Source: Kordiimonas laminariae (GTDB lineage: Bacteria; Pseudomonadota; Alphaproteobacteria; Sphingomonadales; Kordiimonadaceae). From it: a DNA stretch of 64,000 nt. Position numbers and translations under genes: made by a program. The notes below the pieces were generated by a model that saw only the letters and a program-made list of their open reading frames with translations, was not told the origin of the DNA and searched no databases. Numbering within the stretch: position 1 is the first letter of the stretch; each line of letters opens with the position of its first letter. Of this stretch, positions 32,044 to 41,073 are shown piece after piece. The stretch is from contig NZ_JAKQZA010000002.1 in the NCBI RefSeq assembly GCF_023008165.1, positions 466,867 to 530,866 on the forward strand, read 5' to 3'.

Positions 32044-35000
32044 ATGCCCTTTACTGATTTATTCATAAAAAAGCCTGCGCTCGCCATTGTCGTGAACATC
32101 ATGATTTTGATGGCAGGCATCATCGCAGTAATGAAGCTTCCCATCAGGCAGTATCCTGAAATTGAAGCAGCCACTATTTCTGTAACAACAGCGTATCCAG
32201 GTGCAACGCCAGAGCTGATGCAAGGGTTTGTGACAACACCTATTGCGCAGTCTATCGCTACCGCAACTGGCGTTGAGTACCTAAGCAGTGAAACAGTTCA
32301 AGGCATGAGCACTATTAGCGCTCGCCTGAAGTTGAATGCTGATAGTAATCAAGCCATGACGGAGATCATGGCCAAGATTAATGAGGTGCGTTTCCGTATC
32401 CCGTCTGAGGCGACAGATCCCGTCATTCGTAAAACCGCAGGCCAAGGCACTGCGATTATGTATGTGGGTTTCTCTTCTAAAACGCTCACAATCCCGCAAG
32501 TTACAGATTATCTGAACCGGGCTATTCTTCCGCGTCTCGCTTCAATTGAGGGTGTGGGCAGTACTGAGCTGATCGGTGCGCAAGAGCTATCAATCCGCCT
32601 GTGGCTTGATCCGCGCAAGATGGCCGCCCTTGATCTTACAGCAAGCGATGTATCAAGCGCCTTACGCGAAAACAACGTACAAGCGGCACCGGGTAACATC
32701 GAAGGCAGCTATATCACCACCAACCTGAAAGCAGACACAGATATTGTCAGCATTTCAGATTTTGAAAATATGGTACTGCGGAACGACGGTAACAATCTCA
32801 TTCGCGTGCGCGATGTAGCAACCGTTGAATTCGGTGCAAAATCTGATGACCAGACAGGTTATGAAAACGGTGTACCTGTTGTATTTGTTGGCGTGAACGC
32901 ATCGCCGACGGGCAACCCGCTTACTATCGTGGAAGATACCAAAGCCCTGTTCGAAGACATGAAGCAAGATTTCCCTCCGGGGCTTACTTCAAACGTAAGC
33001 TACGATGTAACCCGTTTTATCAATGCTTCCATTGATCAGGTAACATCCACTCTTATAGAAGCTGTGGGTATCGTAATCATCGTAATGTATTTGTTCCTTG
33101 GTTCCTTCCGAACCATTCTGGTGCCAATTGTTACCATTCCACTATCGCTTGTTGGTGCTGCTGCGATCATGACCATGTTTGGGTTCAGTATTAACCTGCT
33201 TACCCTGCTGGCGATGGTACTAGCCATTGGTCTCGTGGTGGATGATGCCATCGTGGTGGTGGAAAATGTATTCCGCCATATGGAAAAAGGCGAAAGCCCT
33301 CTTCAAGCATCCCTTAAGGGAGCACGAGAGATTGTACGCCCCGTTATCGCTATGACAGCTACACTGGCCATCGTATATGCCCCAATCGGCTTTGTGGGCG
33401 GTCTTACAGGCAGCTTATTCCGTGAGTTCGCCTTTGCTCTTGCCGCGGCGGTTGTCATCTCTGGCGTGGTGGCGCTAACTCTGTCCCCAATGATGGCGGC
33501 CTACACAATTGACGCAAAAACGACTGAAGGCAAATTCACCAAAGCGATTGAGCGTTTCTTTGGCAAGCTTACAAACCTTTACCAAGGCTTACTTGGCTGG
33601 ACATTGAAGTTCCGCTATTTCACTGTGCTTTTCGCCCTCGTTGTAATGAGCGGCACGGCATATATGTATATGTCGTCCGCACAAGAACTAGCACCTGAAG
33701 AAGATCAAGGTAACGTATTCCTCTTCATGCGTGGCCCTCAGAACGCAAACATCGATTATACAAACAAGTTTGCACTCAAGCTGGAAGAAATTCTTCGTTC
33801 AACGCCAGAGTATGACCAGACCTTTATCGTAAATGGCCCAACAACCAACGAAGGCTTCGGTGGTGTGGTTCTGAAACGCTGGGAAAACCGTGAACGCAGC
33901 CAGCAGGAAGTTCAGCAGGAGGTACAGGGCCGTGTGATGGATGTTGAAGGCCTTGCAGTTTTCGCTTTCCCTGAGCCTGCTCTACCGGGTTCCACAGGCG
34001 GCATGCCAGTTCAGATGATAATCAGTTCATCCAAATCACCAAAAGAGGTGTTTGATACGGTTGAAAACCTGAAAATGGCCGCCAACCAAAGTGGGCTGTT
34101 TATGGTGACAGATAGTAACATCAATCTGAACACCCCTGTTACCCGTGTGAAGATTGATAGAAACCGCGCCAACGCGCTCGGTATTCGCATGGCAGATATC
34201 AGTGATACACTGGCGATCTTTGTGAACGAGAACTACGTAAACCGCATTAATGTTGATGGCCGGGCTTATGAAGTGATCCCGCAGGTTTCCCCGGAATTCC
34301 GCTTAACACCTGACACTATCAACCAATATTACGTACGCACAGGTTCAGGCACACAGGTTCCACTTTCTTCAGTAATCACGCTTGAAGAAGATGTTGAACC
34401 GAACAAGCTGTTCCAGTTCAATCAGCTTAACTCAGCTACATTCCAAGGTATTCCGGCCCCGGGTGTAACGATGGATGCTGTTGTGGAATTCTTGGAGAAT
34501 TATGCTGCAACAAGTTTCCCGTCAGGCTTCAGCTATGATTGGCAGGGTGATGTGCGCCAGTTTGTTTATGAAGGCAATCAGCTAGCCACAGCCTTTGCGC
34601 TTGCAATGCTAGTGATTTATCTGGCGCTTGTTGCCCAGTTCAACAGCTTCCGCGATCCGTTTATCATTCTGGTGAGCGTACCGCTTAGCCTGTTTGGTGC
34701 TTTGCTACCGATTTATCTCGGATACACCACAATCAATATCTACACCCAAATTGGTCTTGTAACGTTGATTGGCCTTATCAGTAAACACGGCATCCTGATG
34801 GTGGAATTTGCCAACCAACTGCAGCAGTCAGACGGTCTGAACCGCAGACAAGCAATACTGAAAGCCTCTGCAATTCGTTTGCGACCTATTTTGATGACGA
34901 CCGCAGCCATGGTTGTTGGTCTTATCCCGCTGGCGACCTCCACTGGCGCAGGCGCTGCCAGCCGCTTTGCTCTCGGCATTGTGATTGTGGTGGGCATGCT

Positions 35001-35130
35001 GGTTGGAACCTTTTTCACCCTGTTCATCCTTCCAGCAGTCTATTCACTGCTGGCTGCACACCACAACAAGCAGGAAAAACATGAGGATAGAGAGATACCT
35101 GAACCTAAGCTCACAGTAGCGGCAGAATGA
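32044..35130 (+). CDS. RND multidrug efflux permease (HAE1/AcrB family)
   Basis: A 1028-residue inner-membrane pump, the usual AcrB-family length. It begins FTDLFIKKPALAIVVNIMIL. The proton-relay aspartates are in TM4 (GLVVDDAIVVVENVFRHMEKG). Periplasmic porter and docking features include LRLWLDPRKM-like IRLWLDPRKMAALDLTASDV and SPMMAAYTIDAK. The second half ends with GLISKHGILMVEFANQL and LRPILMTTAAMVVGLIPLAT. GAGGAG precedes ATG 32044. It forms an operon with the adaptor under the TetR gene and ends in a strong terminator. The likely substrates are drugs, dyes or bile-salt-like amphiphiles; specificity is not readable. Confidence 0.93.
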   Translation: MPFTDLFIKKPALAIVVNIMILMAGIIAVMKLPIRQYPEIEAATISVTTAYPGATPELMQGFVTTPIAQSIATATGVEYLSSETVQGMSTISARLKLNADSNQAMTEIMAKINEVRFRIPSEATDPVIRKTAGQGTAIMYVGFSSKTLTIPQVTDYLNRAILPRLASIEGVGSTELIGAQELSIRLWLDPRKMAALDLTASDVSSALRENNVQAAPGNIEGSYITTNLKADTDIVSISDFENMVLRNDGNNLIRVRDVATVEFGAKSDDQTGYENGVPVVFVGVNASPTGNPLTIVEDTKALFEDMKQDFPPGLTSNVSYDVTRFINASIDQVTSTLIEAVGIVIIVMYLFLGSFRTILVPIVTIPLSLVGAAAIMTMFGFSINLLTLLAMVLAIGLVVDDAIVVVENVFRHMEKGESPLQASLKGAREIVRPVIAMTATLAIVYAPIGFVGGLTGSLFREFAFALAAAVVISGVVALTLSPMMAAYTIDAKTTEGKFTKAIERFFGKLTNLYQGLLGWTLKFRYFTVLFALVVMSGTAYMYMSSAQELAPEEDQGNVFLFMRGPQNANIDYTNKFALKLEEILRSTPEYDQTFIVNGPTTNEGFGGVVLKRWENRERSQQEVQQEVQGRVMDVEGLAVFAFPEPALPGSTGGMPVQMIISSSKSPKEVFDTVENLKMAANQSGLFMVTDSNINLNTPVTRVKIDRNRANALGIRMADISDTLAIFVNENYVNRINVDGRAYEVIPQVSPEFRLTPDTINQYYVRTGSGTQVPLSSVITLEEDVEPNKLFQFNQLNSATFQGIPAPGVTMDAVVEFLENYAATSFPSGFSYDWQGDVRQFVYEGNQLATAFALAMLVIYLALVAQFNSFRDPFIILVSVPLSLFGALLPIYLGYTTINIYTQIGLVTLIGLISKHGILMVEFANQLQQSDGLNRRQAILKASAIRLRPILMTTAAMVVGLIPLATSTGAGAASRFALGIVIVVGMLVGTFFTLFILPAVYSLLAAHHNKQEKHEDREIPEPKLTVAAE

Positions 35131-35163
35131 AACCCCTATGACATTCAGCCGCAGGTTTAGGCT

Positions 35164-35199
35164 AAAGGCAGCAGAAAACCTCGCTCTGCTGCCTTTTTT
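35164..35199 (+). terminator. Terminator of the RND efflux operon
   Basis: Arms AAAGGCAGCAGA (35164-35175) and TCTGCTGCCTTT (35185-35196) with a 9-nt loop and a continuing T-tract. Confidence 0.92.
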
Positions 35200-35274
35200 A
35201 ATGTGTTCGCCAAGCAAAACTCTCTTGAAATTTTTCAGATTCTCACTTACATAGCCAACAAGTAGAGTCGCCTC

Positions 35275-35289
35275 TGATAATAATTCTCA
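35275..35289. promoter_or_regulatory. Candidate iron box (Fur 7-1-7 / RirA TGA-N9-TCA) upstream of ferredoxin reductase
   Basis: TGATAATAATTCTCA is a 7-1-7 dyad with one mismatch. Starting at 35276 the 19-mer matches the classical Fur box at 14 of 19 positions by eye. The same 15 bases also fit TGA-N9-TCA of RirA/IRO boxes. It lies 93 bp before the ATG at 35382. Which alphaproteobacterial iron regulator would bind is unknown. Confidence 0.5.
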
Positions 35290-35381
35290 ATAACCTTGAG
35301 TTTTCGGCGAATAGGATTTTTTTTCATATATCGGCTTTTAATAGAAAAATTTGCCGATTTATAGGTACGGAGTGATCTCCA

Positions 35382-36191
35382 ATGAATTTGAATTTCGACC
35401 CTAAAGCTAAAAAAGCTTCTGCGACTGGTCCAACATCAGAAAAAGTACTTTCTGTTCATCACTGGACAGACCGTCTTTTCTCTTTCCGTATTACGCGCCC
35501 ATCAGGCTTCCGTTTCCGTTCTGGTGAATTTGTAATGATCGGTCTTCAGGGCGAAAAGAAGCCGCTTATGCGCGCTTATTCAATTGCGAGCCCTAACTGG
35601 GATGAAGAGCTGGAGTTCTTCTCAATTAAGGTTCCTGATGGCCCACTAACAAGCCGCCTGCAGAAAATTCAGCCTGGCGATGAAGTTATGTTGAACCGCA
35701 AATCAGTTGGTACCCTGGTTCATGATGCCTTAACACCTGGCCGTAACCTATACCTATTCTCAACAGGTACTGGCTTTGCACCATTCGCAAGCATCATCCG
35801 TGATCCTGAAACATACGAGAAGTTCGAACGCGTTGTTGTAACTCACACATGTCGCGACGTTGCTGAACTTGGTTACAGCAAACAGATTGTGGACGAAACA
35901 CTAAACCACGAATTCCTTGGTGAATTGGTAGAAGGCAAGCTTTTCTACTATGACAGCGTAACTCGTGAAGATTACCACCGCACTGGCCGCATCACCACGC
36001 TAATTGAAAATGGTGACTTAGCTGAATTCGTTGGCGACAAAACTTTTGATCCAGAAGTTGATCGCGGCATGATCTGTGGTTCAACTGAAATGATCAACGA
36101 CACAAAAGAGATTTTGGAAAAAGCAGGCCTTACTGAAGGCTCAAACGCTAAACCAGCTGAGTTTGTGATCGAAAAAGCTTTCGTTGGTTAA
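35382..36191 (+). CDS. fpr: Ferredoxin-NADP+ reductase
   Basis: A 269-residue flavoenzyme of the bacterial subclass II (Fpr) type. The FAD-binding motif RAYSIASPNW is complete, followed by FFSIKVPDGPLTSRLQKIQP. The NADP domain has LYLFSTGTGFAPFASIIRD and the conserved HTCRDVAELGY. The C-terminal MICGSTEMINDTKEILEKAG leads to a tail ending EKAFVG, the extension seen in alphaproteobacterial members. It transfers electrons between NADPH and ferredoxin or flavodoxin, supporting Fe-S and oxidative-stress chemistry. It is monocistronic, with a candidate iron box upstream and a terminator downstream. Confidence 0.93.
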   Translation: MNLNFDPKAKKASATGPTSEKVLSVHHWTDRLFSFRITRPSGFRFRSGEFVMIGLQGEKKPLMRAYSIASPNWDEELEFFSIKVPDGPLTSRLQKIQPGDEVMLNRKSVGTLVHDALTPGRNLYLFSTGTGFAPFASIIRDPETYEKFERVVVTHTCRDVAELGYSKQIVDETLNHEFLGELVEGKLFYYDSVTREDYHRTGRITTLIENGDLAEFVGDKTFDPEVDRGMICGSTEMINDTKEILEKAGLTEGSNAKPAEFVIEKAFVG

Positions 36192-36215
36192 TTAACGAAC
36201 ATATTCGAGTATTGG

Positions 36216-36244
36216 AAAAGCCGTGCATACTGCACGGCTTTTTT
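36216..36244 (+). terminator. Terminator of fpr
   Basis: Stem AAAAGCCGTGCA / TGCACGGCTTTT with a 3-nt loop and T-run, 25 bp after the fpr stop. Confidence 0.92.
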
Positions 36245-36403
36245 ATTATTTAAACAATCATCCCTCAAAGACACGAGGCGCATAGTATTAAAAACTAACA
36301 AAACTCGCTGTATATAGGGTGGTATAAATTATTAAAGCTAGACTCCTTATCGTTTCCCCCTAAAATCATCTCTAATTTTACGGCTGTTTTGAGGGGATCT
36401 GTC

Positions 36404-37237
36404 GTGGCTTTTAATATTATTAAATCAGGCGCTATTGCGCTCGCTCTTTTCAGTTTCACAGCAACACACAATGTATATGCTACTGTGGATAGCGGTGAAG
36501 AACACGCATCCAAGCTTTCCTATAAACCATCCCAAAATGCGATGGCTGACGTGGAAGCGACACTTGCCAAGGCCAAAGAAAACGGCAAACTGGCGATGGT
36601 GATTATGGGTGCCAATTGGTGCCATGACAGCATGGCTTTTCTTCGCAGGCTAGAAAGCCCTGAAATGCAGGAGCTTGTTGCCAACCGATATGAATACGCC
36701 ATTGTTGATGTGGGATATCTCGAAAACGGCAGTAAAATCATTCAGCGCTTTGGCAAACCCGTTATTTACGGCACACCTACTGTTCTCATCATCAATCCAG
36801 AGAATAATAAACTTCTGAATAATCAAAACACACACCGTTGGCGTGATGCAGACAGCATCAGTGTATCAGATACAGTTAGTTATTTTGCCAAACTACCAAT
36901 AACAGGCGAAGCAGCCGAAGTATCAAATCCTAAACTGAAAGCACTTTTGGTAGAAATTAACACCTTTGAAAAAGAACAGTCCCTGCGTGTTTACAGGGGC
37001 TTCAATCTTATTGGCCCAATGATGGAACTTGGCAAATCAGAACGACCGAAAGGCTTTTATAGCTACTGGGGTCAACTACGCGATTTTCGCTACCAGATCA
37101 CCAAAGATCTTGATGCCCTGAAAACAGAAGCGGCAGAACGCGTAGCTGCTGGTGAAGAAAATATAACTCTTTCCTATCCAACCTATGAACCGTTTGACTG
37201 GGAAAAAGAAGGCTTTTCTATAACAGCATCGGAATAA
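36404..37237 (+). CDS. Exported thioredoxin-fold protein with incomplete active site
   Basis: A 277-residue protein. GTG 36404 has GAGGGGA at 36391-36397; the TTG at 36389 overlaps that site and is less likely. The signal segment (IIKSGAIALALFSFTATHNV) ends near YAT. A thioredoxin-like domain (about 45-165) has KLAMVIMGANWCHDSMAF with one active-site Cys in a C-H-D-S motif, and the cis-proline loop is IYGTPTVLIINPE. The second half is helical (FNLIGPMMELGKSERP). Loss of the resolving Cys suggests a monothiol or binding role rather than a classical disulfide reductase. It converges on the lipoprotein gene at the end of the T2SS operon with a 4-bp gap. Confidence 0.75.
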   Translation: MAFNIIKSGAIALALFSFTATHNVYATVDSGEEHASKLSYKPSQNAMADVEATLAKAKENGKLAMVIMGANWCHDSMAFLRRLESPEMQELVANRYEYAIVDVGYLENGSKIIQRFGKPVIYGTPTVLIINPENNKLLNNQNTHRWRDADSISVSDTVSYFAKLPITGEAAEVSNPKLKALLVEINTFEKEQSLRVYRGFNLIGPMMELGKSERPKGFYSYWGQLRDFRYQITKDLDALKTEAAERVAAGEENITLSYPTYEPFDWEKEGFSITASE

Positions 37238-37241
37238 CGCT

Positions 37242-37751
37242 TTATTGGCAGGCAATCGCGCCTGCCACAGGTAACACGGCTGACCACCCCTTTGAATCTT
37301 TCAATGAAATTGTTGCAGCCGGGATTTTCATCCCCTGCCTCAAACTCTGGCTTCTATCAGTCATCATCTTTAATTCTAGAGTAACATCGCCGACAGTGAA
37401 CTGTTGCTGCTCGTAATAAGACAGCGCAATAAGATTGCTGCGTGCTGTACGAGTAAGCTGCTTGGGTATACCGTCAATCACCATTTCAGCATGTGCATCA
37501 AGATCAGACCTGCTTGCCCGCTGGAAATATACAAGAGGTGTATCTGAACGCTTCAACCATAAAAACAACCCGCACTCCTGCGAGTTAAGCTTTTTAGGTG
37601 CCAGCTCATAGATGCGAGAAAGAATTTCATCAGAACCAAGTGACCTGCTGGATATCTGAGCTTGAGGTACTTCAGATGTCGTAGTTTGGCCATTGCAGGC
37701 ACTTAAAGCTACCGTCACAGCAATAATTGAACCCAGCTTCTTCACATGCAT
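37242..37751 (-). CDS. Small lipoprotein at the end of the T2SS operon
   Basis: A 169-residue protein beginning MHVKKLGSIIAVTVALSACN, a signal peptide with lipobox LSAC (lipidated Cys19). The +2 residue is Asn, so outer-membrane targeting is possible. The mature part includes ECGLFLWLKRSDTPLVYFQR and FTVGDVTLELKMMTDR, and ends VAGAIACQ. I recognise no family. GGGGA precedes the start. It lies 10 bp after gspN with no terminator between, so it is probably translated from the gsp transcript and might help secretin assembly or surface release of substrates; that is inference from position only. Confidence 0.7.
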   Translation of the reverse strand: MHVKKLGSIIAVTVALSACNGQTTTSEVPQAQISSRSLGSDEILSRIYELAPKKLNSQECGLFLWLKRSDTPLVYFQRASRSDLDAHAEMVIDGIPKQLTRTARSNLIALSYYEQQQFTVGDVTLELKMMTDRSQSLRQGMKIPAATISLKDSKGWSAVLPVAGAIACQ

Positions 37752-37761
37752 TCCCCGTTCT

Positions 37762-38499
37762 TCAGAACCGTATCTTCAGCTGTTTTTGCCACGCATTTCC
37801 GCGTTTCACAAGCCCTGCAAGTTGCATCATAGCCTCAAGCTGTGCTTCAACACCTAACGTCGGTACAACCTGCATCGTGGCATTCACCAAAGGTCCGCCC
37901 TGCCAGAAAACATGGACACTAATTTGTGCCACTTCATTTTCACCAACGAGGTTAGCTTTCAACACACCAGCATCACAAACCGCTGTTCCTTTGAGAAGAG
38001 GTGCATTCCAAGGAGTATTTTCAAAAACCGGGTTGAGCATATTACTTCGAAGATAAAGCTCTCCGTCCACGCAACCACTGCTTAAATCATAAGCAAAATC
38101 AGAAGCCTGAGCACTCAAAATACCCTTGATGGGAAGGGGAACATCTACCACCTTAACAGGAACGCCAATAGACGCGTTCCTTAGATGGATAACCTTATTC
38201 TGCTCAAGTTCAAAATCGAATGCTGCCGTACGGCCGGCTCCCTGATAAGAAATAGCTCCAGCCAGCTCACCAGACGCAACACTAAAGCTTGGCTTATAAT
38301 CAATATCGCCAAGATAAAATCCGCGTACCGAAGCGCCTGTGATTTGCATATGCCACAGGTTCCCTTCTGCTACACGATACTTGAAAATATTACCAACACC
38401 GGCCCAAGAAAGCACCACCGATGCTGGCAAGCAAAGAAAGAAAAAACTTATGAAAGCTACCGTAAAAACCGCTGTTAGTTTTTTCCAGGAAAGCATCAT
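37762..38499 (-). CDS. gspN: Type II secretion system protein N
   Basis: A 245-residue protein with one N-terminal TM helix (LTAVFTVAFISFFFLCLPAS) and a periplasmic beta-rich region, as in GspN. Landmarks are the VAEGNLWHMQITGASVRGFY and the later GCVDGELYLRS and LLKGTAVCDAGVLKANL segments with two cysteines spaced as in the family. GspN is present in only some T2SS; its role is accessory and unclear. The start overlaps the end of gspM by 4 bp, indicating translational coupling in the gsp operon. Confidence 0.8.
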   Translation of the reverse strand: MMLSWKKLTAVFTVAFISFFFLCLPASVVLSWAGVGNIFKYRVAEGNLWHMQITGASVRGFYLGDIDYKPSFSVASGELAGAISYQGAGRTAAFDFELEQNKVIHLRNASIGVPVKVVDVPLPIKGILSAQASDFAYDLSSGCVDGELYLRSNMLNPVFENTPWNAPLLKGTAVCDAGVLKANLVGENEVAQISVHVFWQGGPLVNATMQVVPTLGVEAQLEAMMQLAGLVKRGNAWQKQLKIRF

Positions 38500-38981
38500 T
38501 GAGAAGGCCCTTCAAACTGAACCTGAACACGCACACTGCCTGTATTTCCTGTTTTCTGCATCGAAACCTTTATCGGATTAATGCCGTGATCATTACCCAG
38601 TTGTGCCGTCCAAGCATAAAAATGCTGTGGGCTAACACTATCAATCCACAATGTCACCGATCCGCTTTCTGCAGGTTGGATACGAGTAATATTCACACCG
38701 TTTGCGCGAGCTGTAACCGCCACAATCACGCGTACCGGGCGATCGTCTTTTCCCCTATTCTGCCCTTGAGCACTACTTCCTGCAGCTTTCGCTAGCTGGG
38801 CTGCTTTCTGTACAGTTTCAAATACCCGCTCTGCTGCTGCAATAGAACGTTCAGCAGAAGCGTTCCCCGCCTGAAGCGGTCGGTAGAGCGCGAAATAAAG
38901 AAGAAACAGCACGATGACAGCGGCCATGAAGACCAACGAGTTCCGCTCGCGATCGGTCAGGTTATTTAGATATTCCCTCAC
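38496..38981 (-). CDS. gspM: Type II secretion system protein M
   Basis: A 161-residue bitopic inner-membrane protein. A short cytoplasmic N-terminus (MREYLNNLTDRERNSLVFMA) leads into one TM helix (AAVIVLFLLYFALYRPL), a coiled-coil segment (AERSIAAAERVFETVQKAAQ) and a ferredoxin-like periplasmic domain (VTARANGVNITRIQPAESGS). Order, size and position between gspL and gspN fit GspM, which partners GspL in the assembly platform. It overlaps gspL by 4 bp. Confidence 0.85.
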   Translation of the reverse strand: MREYLNNLTDRERNSLVFMAAVIVLFLLYFALYRPLQAGNASAERSIAAAERVFETVQKAAQLAKAAGSSAQGQNRGKDDRPVRVIVAVTARANGVNITRIQPAESGSVTLWIDSVSPQHFYAWTAQLGNDHGINPIKVSMQKTGNTGSVRVQVQFEGPSQ

Positions 38982-40081
38982 TGGCCGCTCCTTAAGGTGA
39001 TGTCCGTATAAATACGGTTATTTTCCTGCCTGCTGCTGCCTTCATTCAAACGTACATTTTCCTGTGTAAGAGCAGTTTTCAGTTTCTCTCCTTCCGCAAA
39101 CGAAGGAAACGATAGCGTCGCAACTAATTCACCACGATCAGCATCAAATCGAATAGCTTCCAGGAGAGTAGTTTCAGATTGTTCTACCGCCTTGAACAAT
39201 ACGCTGGAAAGCTGAAGAAATTCCGAGGCCGAGCCCGTTTGCAGACGACTAATCTGCTGCCTTGCCTGCACTTCTACGTTCACGACACGGCGCACCTCAG
39301 GAAATGCCTGACGGAATAAGTTCTCGGCTTCTGCATACAGCTGATCAGCCGTTGCTTCCTTATTGGAGATTTCGCTATAGAGCGCACCTCCCCAAACTGC
39401 ACACATCGCAATGAACAAAAACATCGCTCGCTTGAACAACAAAAACATTGCTGAAAGGCCGGCACTAGCAGCATATGAACCTTGAAGCAGGTTTTCCTGA
39501 GAATGAACGGCGGATGCATACATCTCCTGTTCTTCCTCAATGGAAAGCTCGCGCACCTTCAGATCACCAAGCATGGTTGGAGCAATATCAGCTTCCACGG
39601 TAAACCCTGTACCGTCGAGCGTTTTGACGCGGCAATAACCATCGTTACAAAGTACTGCCTGAATATTTTCACCTGCCCTTAGAAGGCAATAGTCAGGAAC
39701 AAGCGCGGTAACGGTAACTCCAACACCGGCCAATGTTGTTTGCACGGTGCACATATATTCATCAGACGCAACAGCAACGAGCTTTTCGGTTTCAGCGCCA
39801 CTCCAGAATGCAAAATGCTGTTCACTTGCTCCTTGCCCTAACTGGTCCGCCATTACGCTAGGAATAATTTTGCGAATTTTCCCTTCTGGCAGCGCAGGTA
39901 ATTCTTGTCTGAACAGCGATACGTCTACGCCATTTGCAACAGCCCATACGCCTGCATAACTACTATCATCCAGTGATTTAATATCAGCTGATCGGAGCCA
40001 CTTACCATCCGCAGAAGCTATAAAGGCAGCATCAACATCTGTGCCTCTCGGGGCTAATTTTATAACTAAATGCTCAATCAA
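38978..40081 (-). CDS. gspL: Type II secretion system protein L
   Basis: A 367-residue protein with a cytoplasmic actin-like domain (about 1-215), one TM helix near 217-236 (AMFLFIAMCAVWGGALYSE) and a periplasmic ferredoxin-like domain. Cytoplasmic landmarks are EKLVAVASDEYMCTVQTTLA and ALVPDYCLLRAGENIQAVL. GspL recruits the GspE ATPase to the inner membrane and contacts GspM and GspF. Sequence identity in this family is always low, so operon position is important support. It overlaps gspK by 4 bp upstream and gspM by 4 bp downstream. Confidence 0.87.
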   Translation of the reverse strand: MIEHLVIKLAPRGTDVDAAFIASADGKWLRSADIKSLDDSSYAGVWAVANGVDVSLFRQELPALPEGKIRKIIPSVMADQLGQGASEQHFAFWSGAETEKLVAVASDEYMCTVQTTLAGVGVTVTALVPDYCLLRAGENIQAVLCNDGYCRVKTLDGTGFTVEADIAPTMLGDLKVRELSIEEEQEMYASAVHSQENLLQGSYAASAGLSAMFLLFKRAMFLFIAMCAVWGGALYSEISNKEATADQLYAEAENLFRQAFPEVRRVVNVEVQARQQISRLQTGSASEFLQLSSVLFKAVEQSETTLLEAIRFDADRGELVATLSFPSFAEGEKLKTALTQENVRLNEGSSRQENNRIYTDITLRSGQ

Positions 40082-41073
40082 AATAATGCTCCATAACGGC
40101 GGCTAATAATTTTACTGGAGCCATCGTTTTCCATTTGCATAAGCGATGTGAGTTTTACATCTGCATCTATATATTTCACCGAAATTTCAGCAAAAAACAA
40201 CCGTGGCCACACATCTGCCTTTGATCTGATAGCTTGAGGAATAGTTATGCCTTCAAATGCGGTTTCCGCCCAGAAACTACCAATATCACTGTATCCGCGC
40301 CCCGGTCGTTCCGCTATTAGCCGGGCAGCATCATTCACGGCAAGGCCTTCACCGACGAGTGCCGCAAGAATAGGTGCGTGATCCACAGTAAGCGTATTCA
40401 CATTCAAACGGTTTTCGGCGGCTTCTGGCACAGCGCAAACATATGGTTCTAAAACACCAAGCACTTCTGGTGTAAATCCTTGTACGAGGCGCAGCTCGGT
40501 AATATCTGCCATCAAGCTGTTTGCTGCGCGGTAAGGTATCTTCAGGCCGCTATAATCATAGTCTTCGGCACCACCGCGCGATGGGCGGCTATCACTATCT
40601 AGCCAATCAACCAACGCACTTGAAAGCGATGCTCCTTGCCCAGCAGACATGCCAAGGTTCAAAAGCAGCCGCTGGAAATAAAGAATATTCTCTTCATTGC
40701 TAATATACAGACCTCGTTCCGGCGTTGTAACGAGGCTATTTATATTAAAACAGTTACTGGCATCGCGGAGGTACCCTTTGATATACCCCCCTTGATCAAG
40801 CGGAAAGGATACAGCGGCTTCATCACCAGTACCAAGTACGGCTTTGATAGCCTGATCAGTATTATAAAGTTGTTCGGCTGCTTCCTGCGCCATTTGTTCA
40901 CCACCCCGAGCGTATAGCTTGGCTTGGCTATATATCTGAACTGCAACGGACCGCCTGATGGTATAGGTAAGTGTATCGAGAGTTAGCATTACCCCTGCAC
41001 TCATCACCATAATGATCAACAGCACTGTCACCAGCGCGGCGCCTCGGTCATCTTTAAGCCACGCACTCATCAC
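40078..41073 (-). CDS. gspK: Type II secretion minor pseudopilin K
   Basis: A 331-residue minor pseudopilin. The prepilin segment is DDRGAALVTVLLIIMVMSAG; unlike the other pseudopilins it lacks Glu at position 5, as is normal for GspK. The large inserted alpha domain and the helix-hairpin-helix-like region (LNVNTLTVDHAPILAALVGE, RPGRGYSDIGSFWAE) are typical. GspK caps the pseudopilus tip with GspI and GspJ. It starts with tandem ATG codons overlapping gspJ by 4 bp. Confidence 0.9.
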   Translation of the reverse strand: MMSAWLKDDRGAALVTVLLIIMVMSAGVMLTLDTLTYTIRRSVAVQIYSQAKLYARGGEQMAQEAAEQLYNTDQAIKAVLGTGDEAAVSFPLDQGGYIKGYLRDASNCFNINSLVTTPERGLYISNEENILYFQRLLLNLGMSAGQGASLSSALVDWLDSDSRPSRGGAEDYDYSGLKIPYRAANSLMADITELRLVQGFTPEVLGVLEPYVCAVPEAAENRLNVNTLTVDHAPILAALVGEGLAVNDAARLIAERPGRGYSDIGSFWAETAFEGITIPQAIRSKADVWPRLFFAEISVKYIDADVKLTSLMQMENDGSSKIISRRYGALF

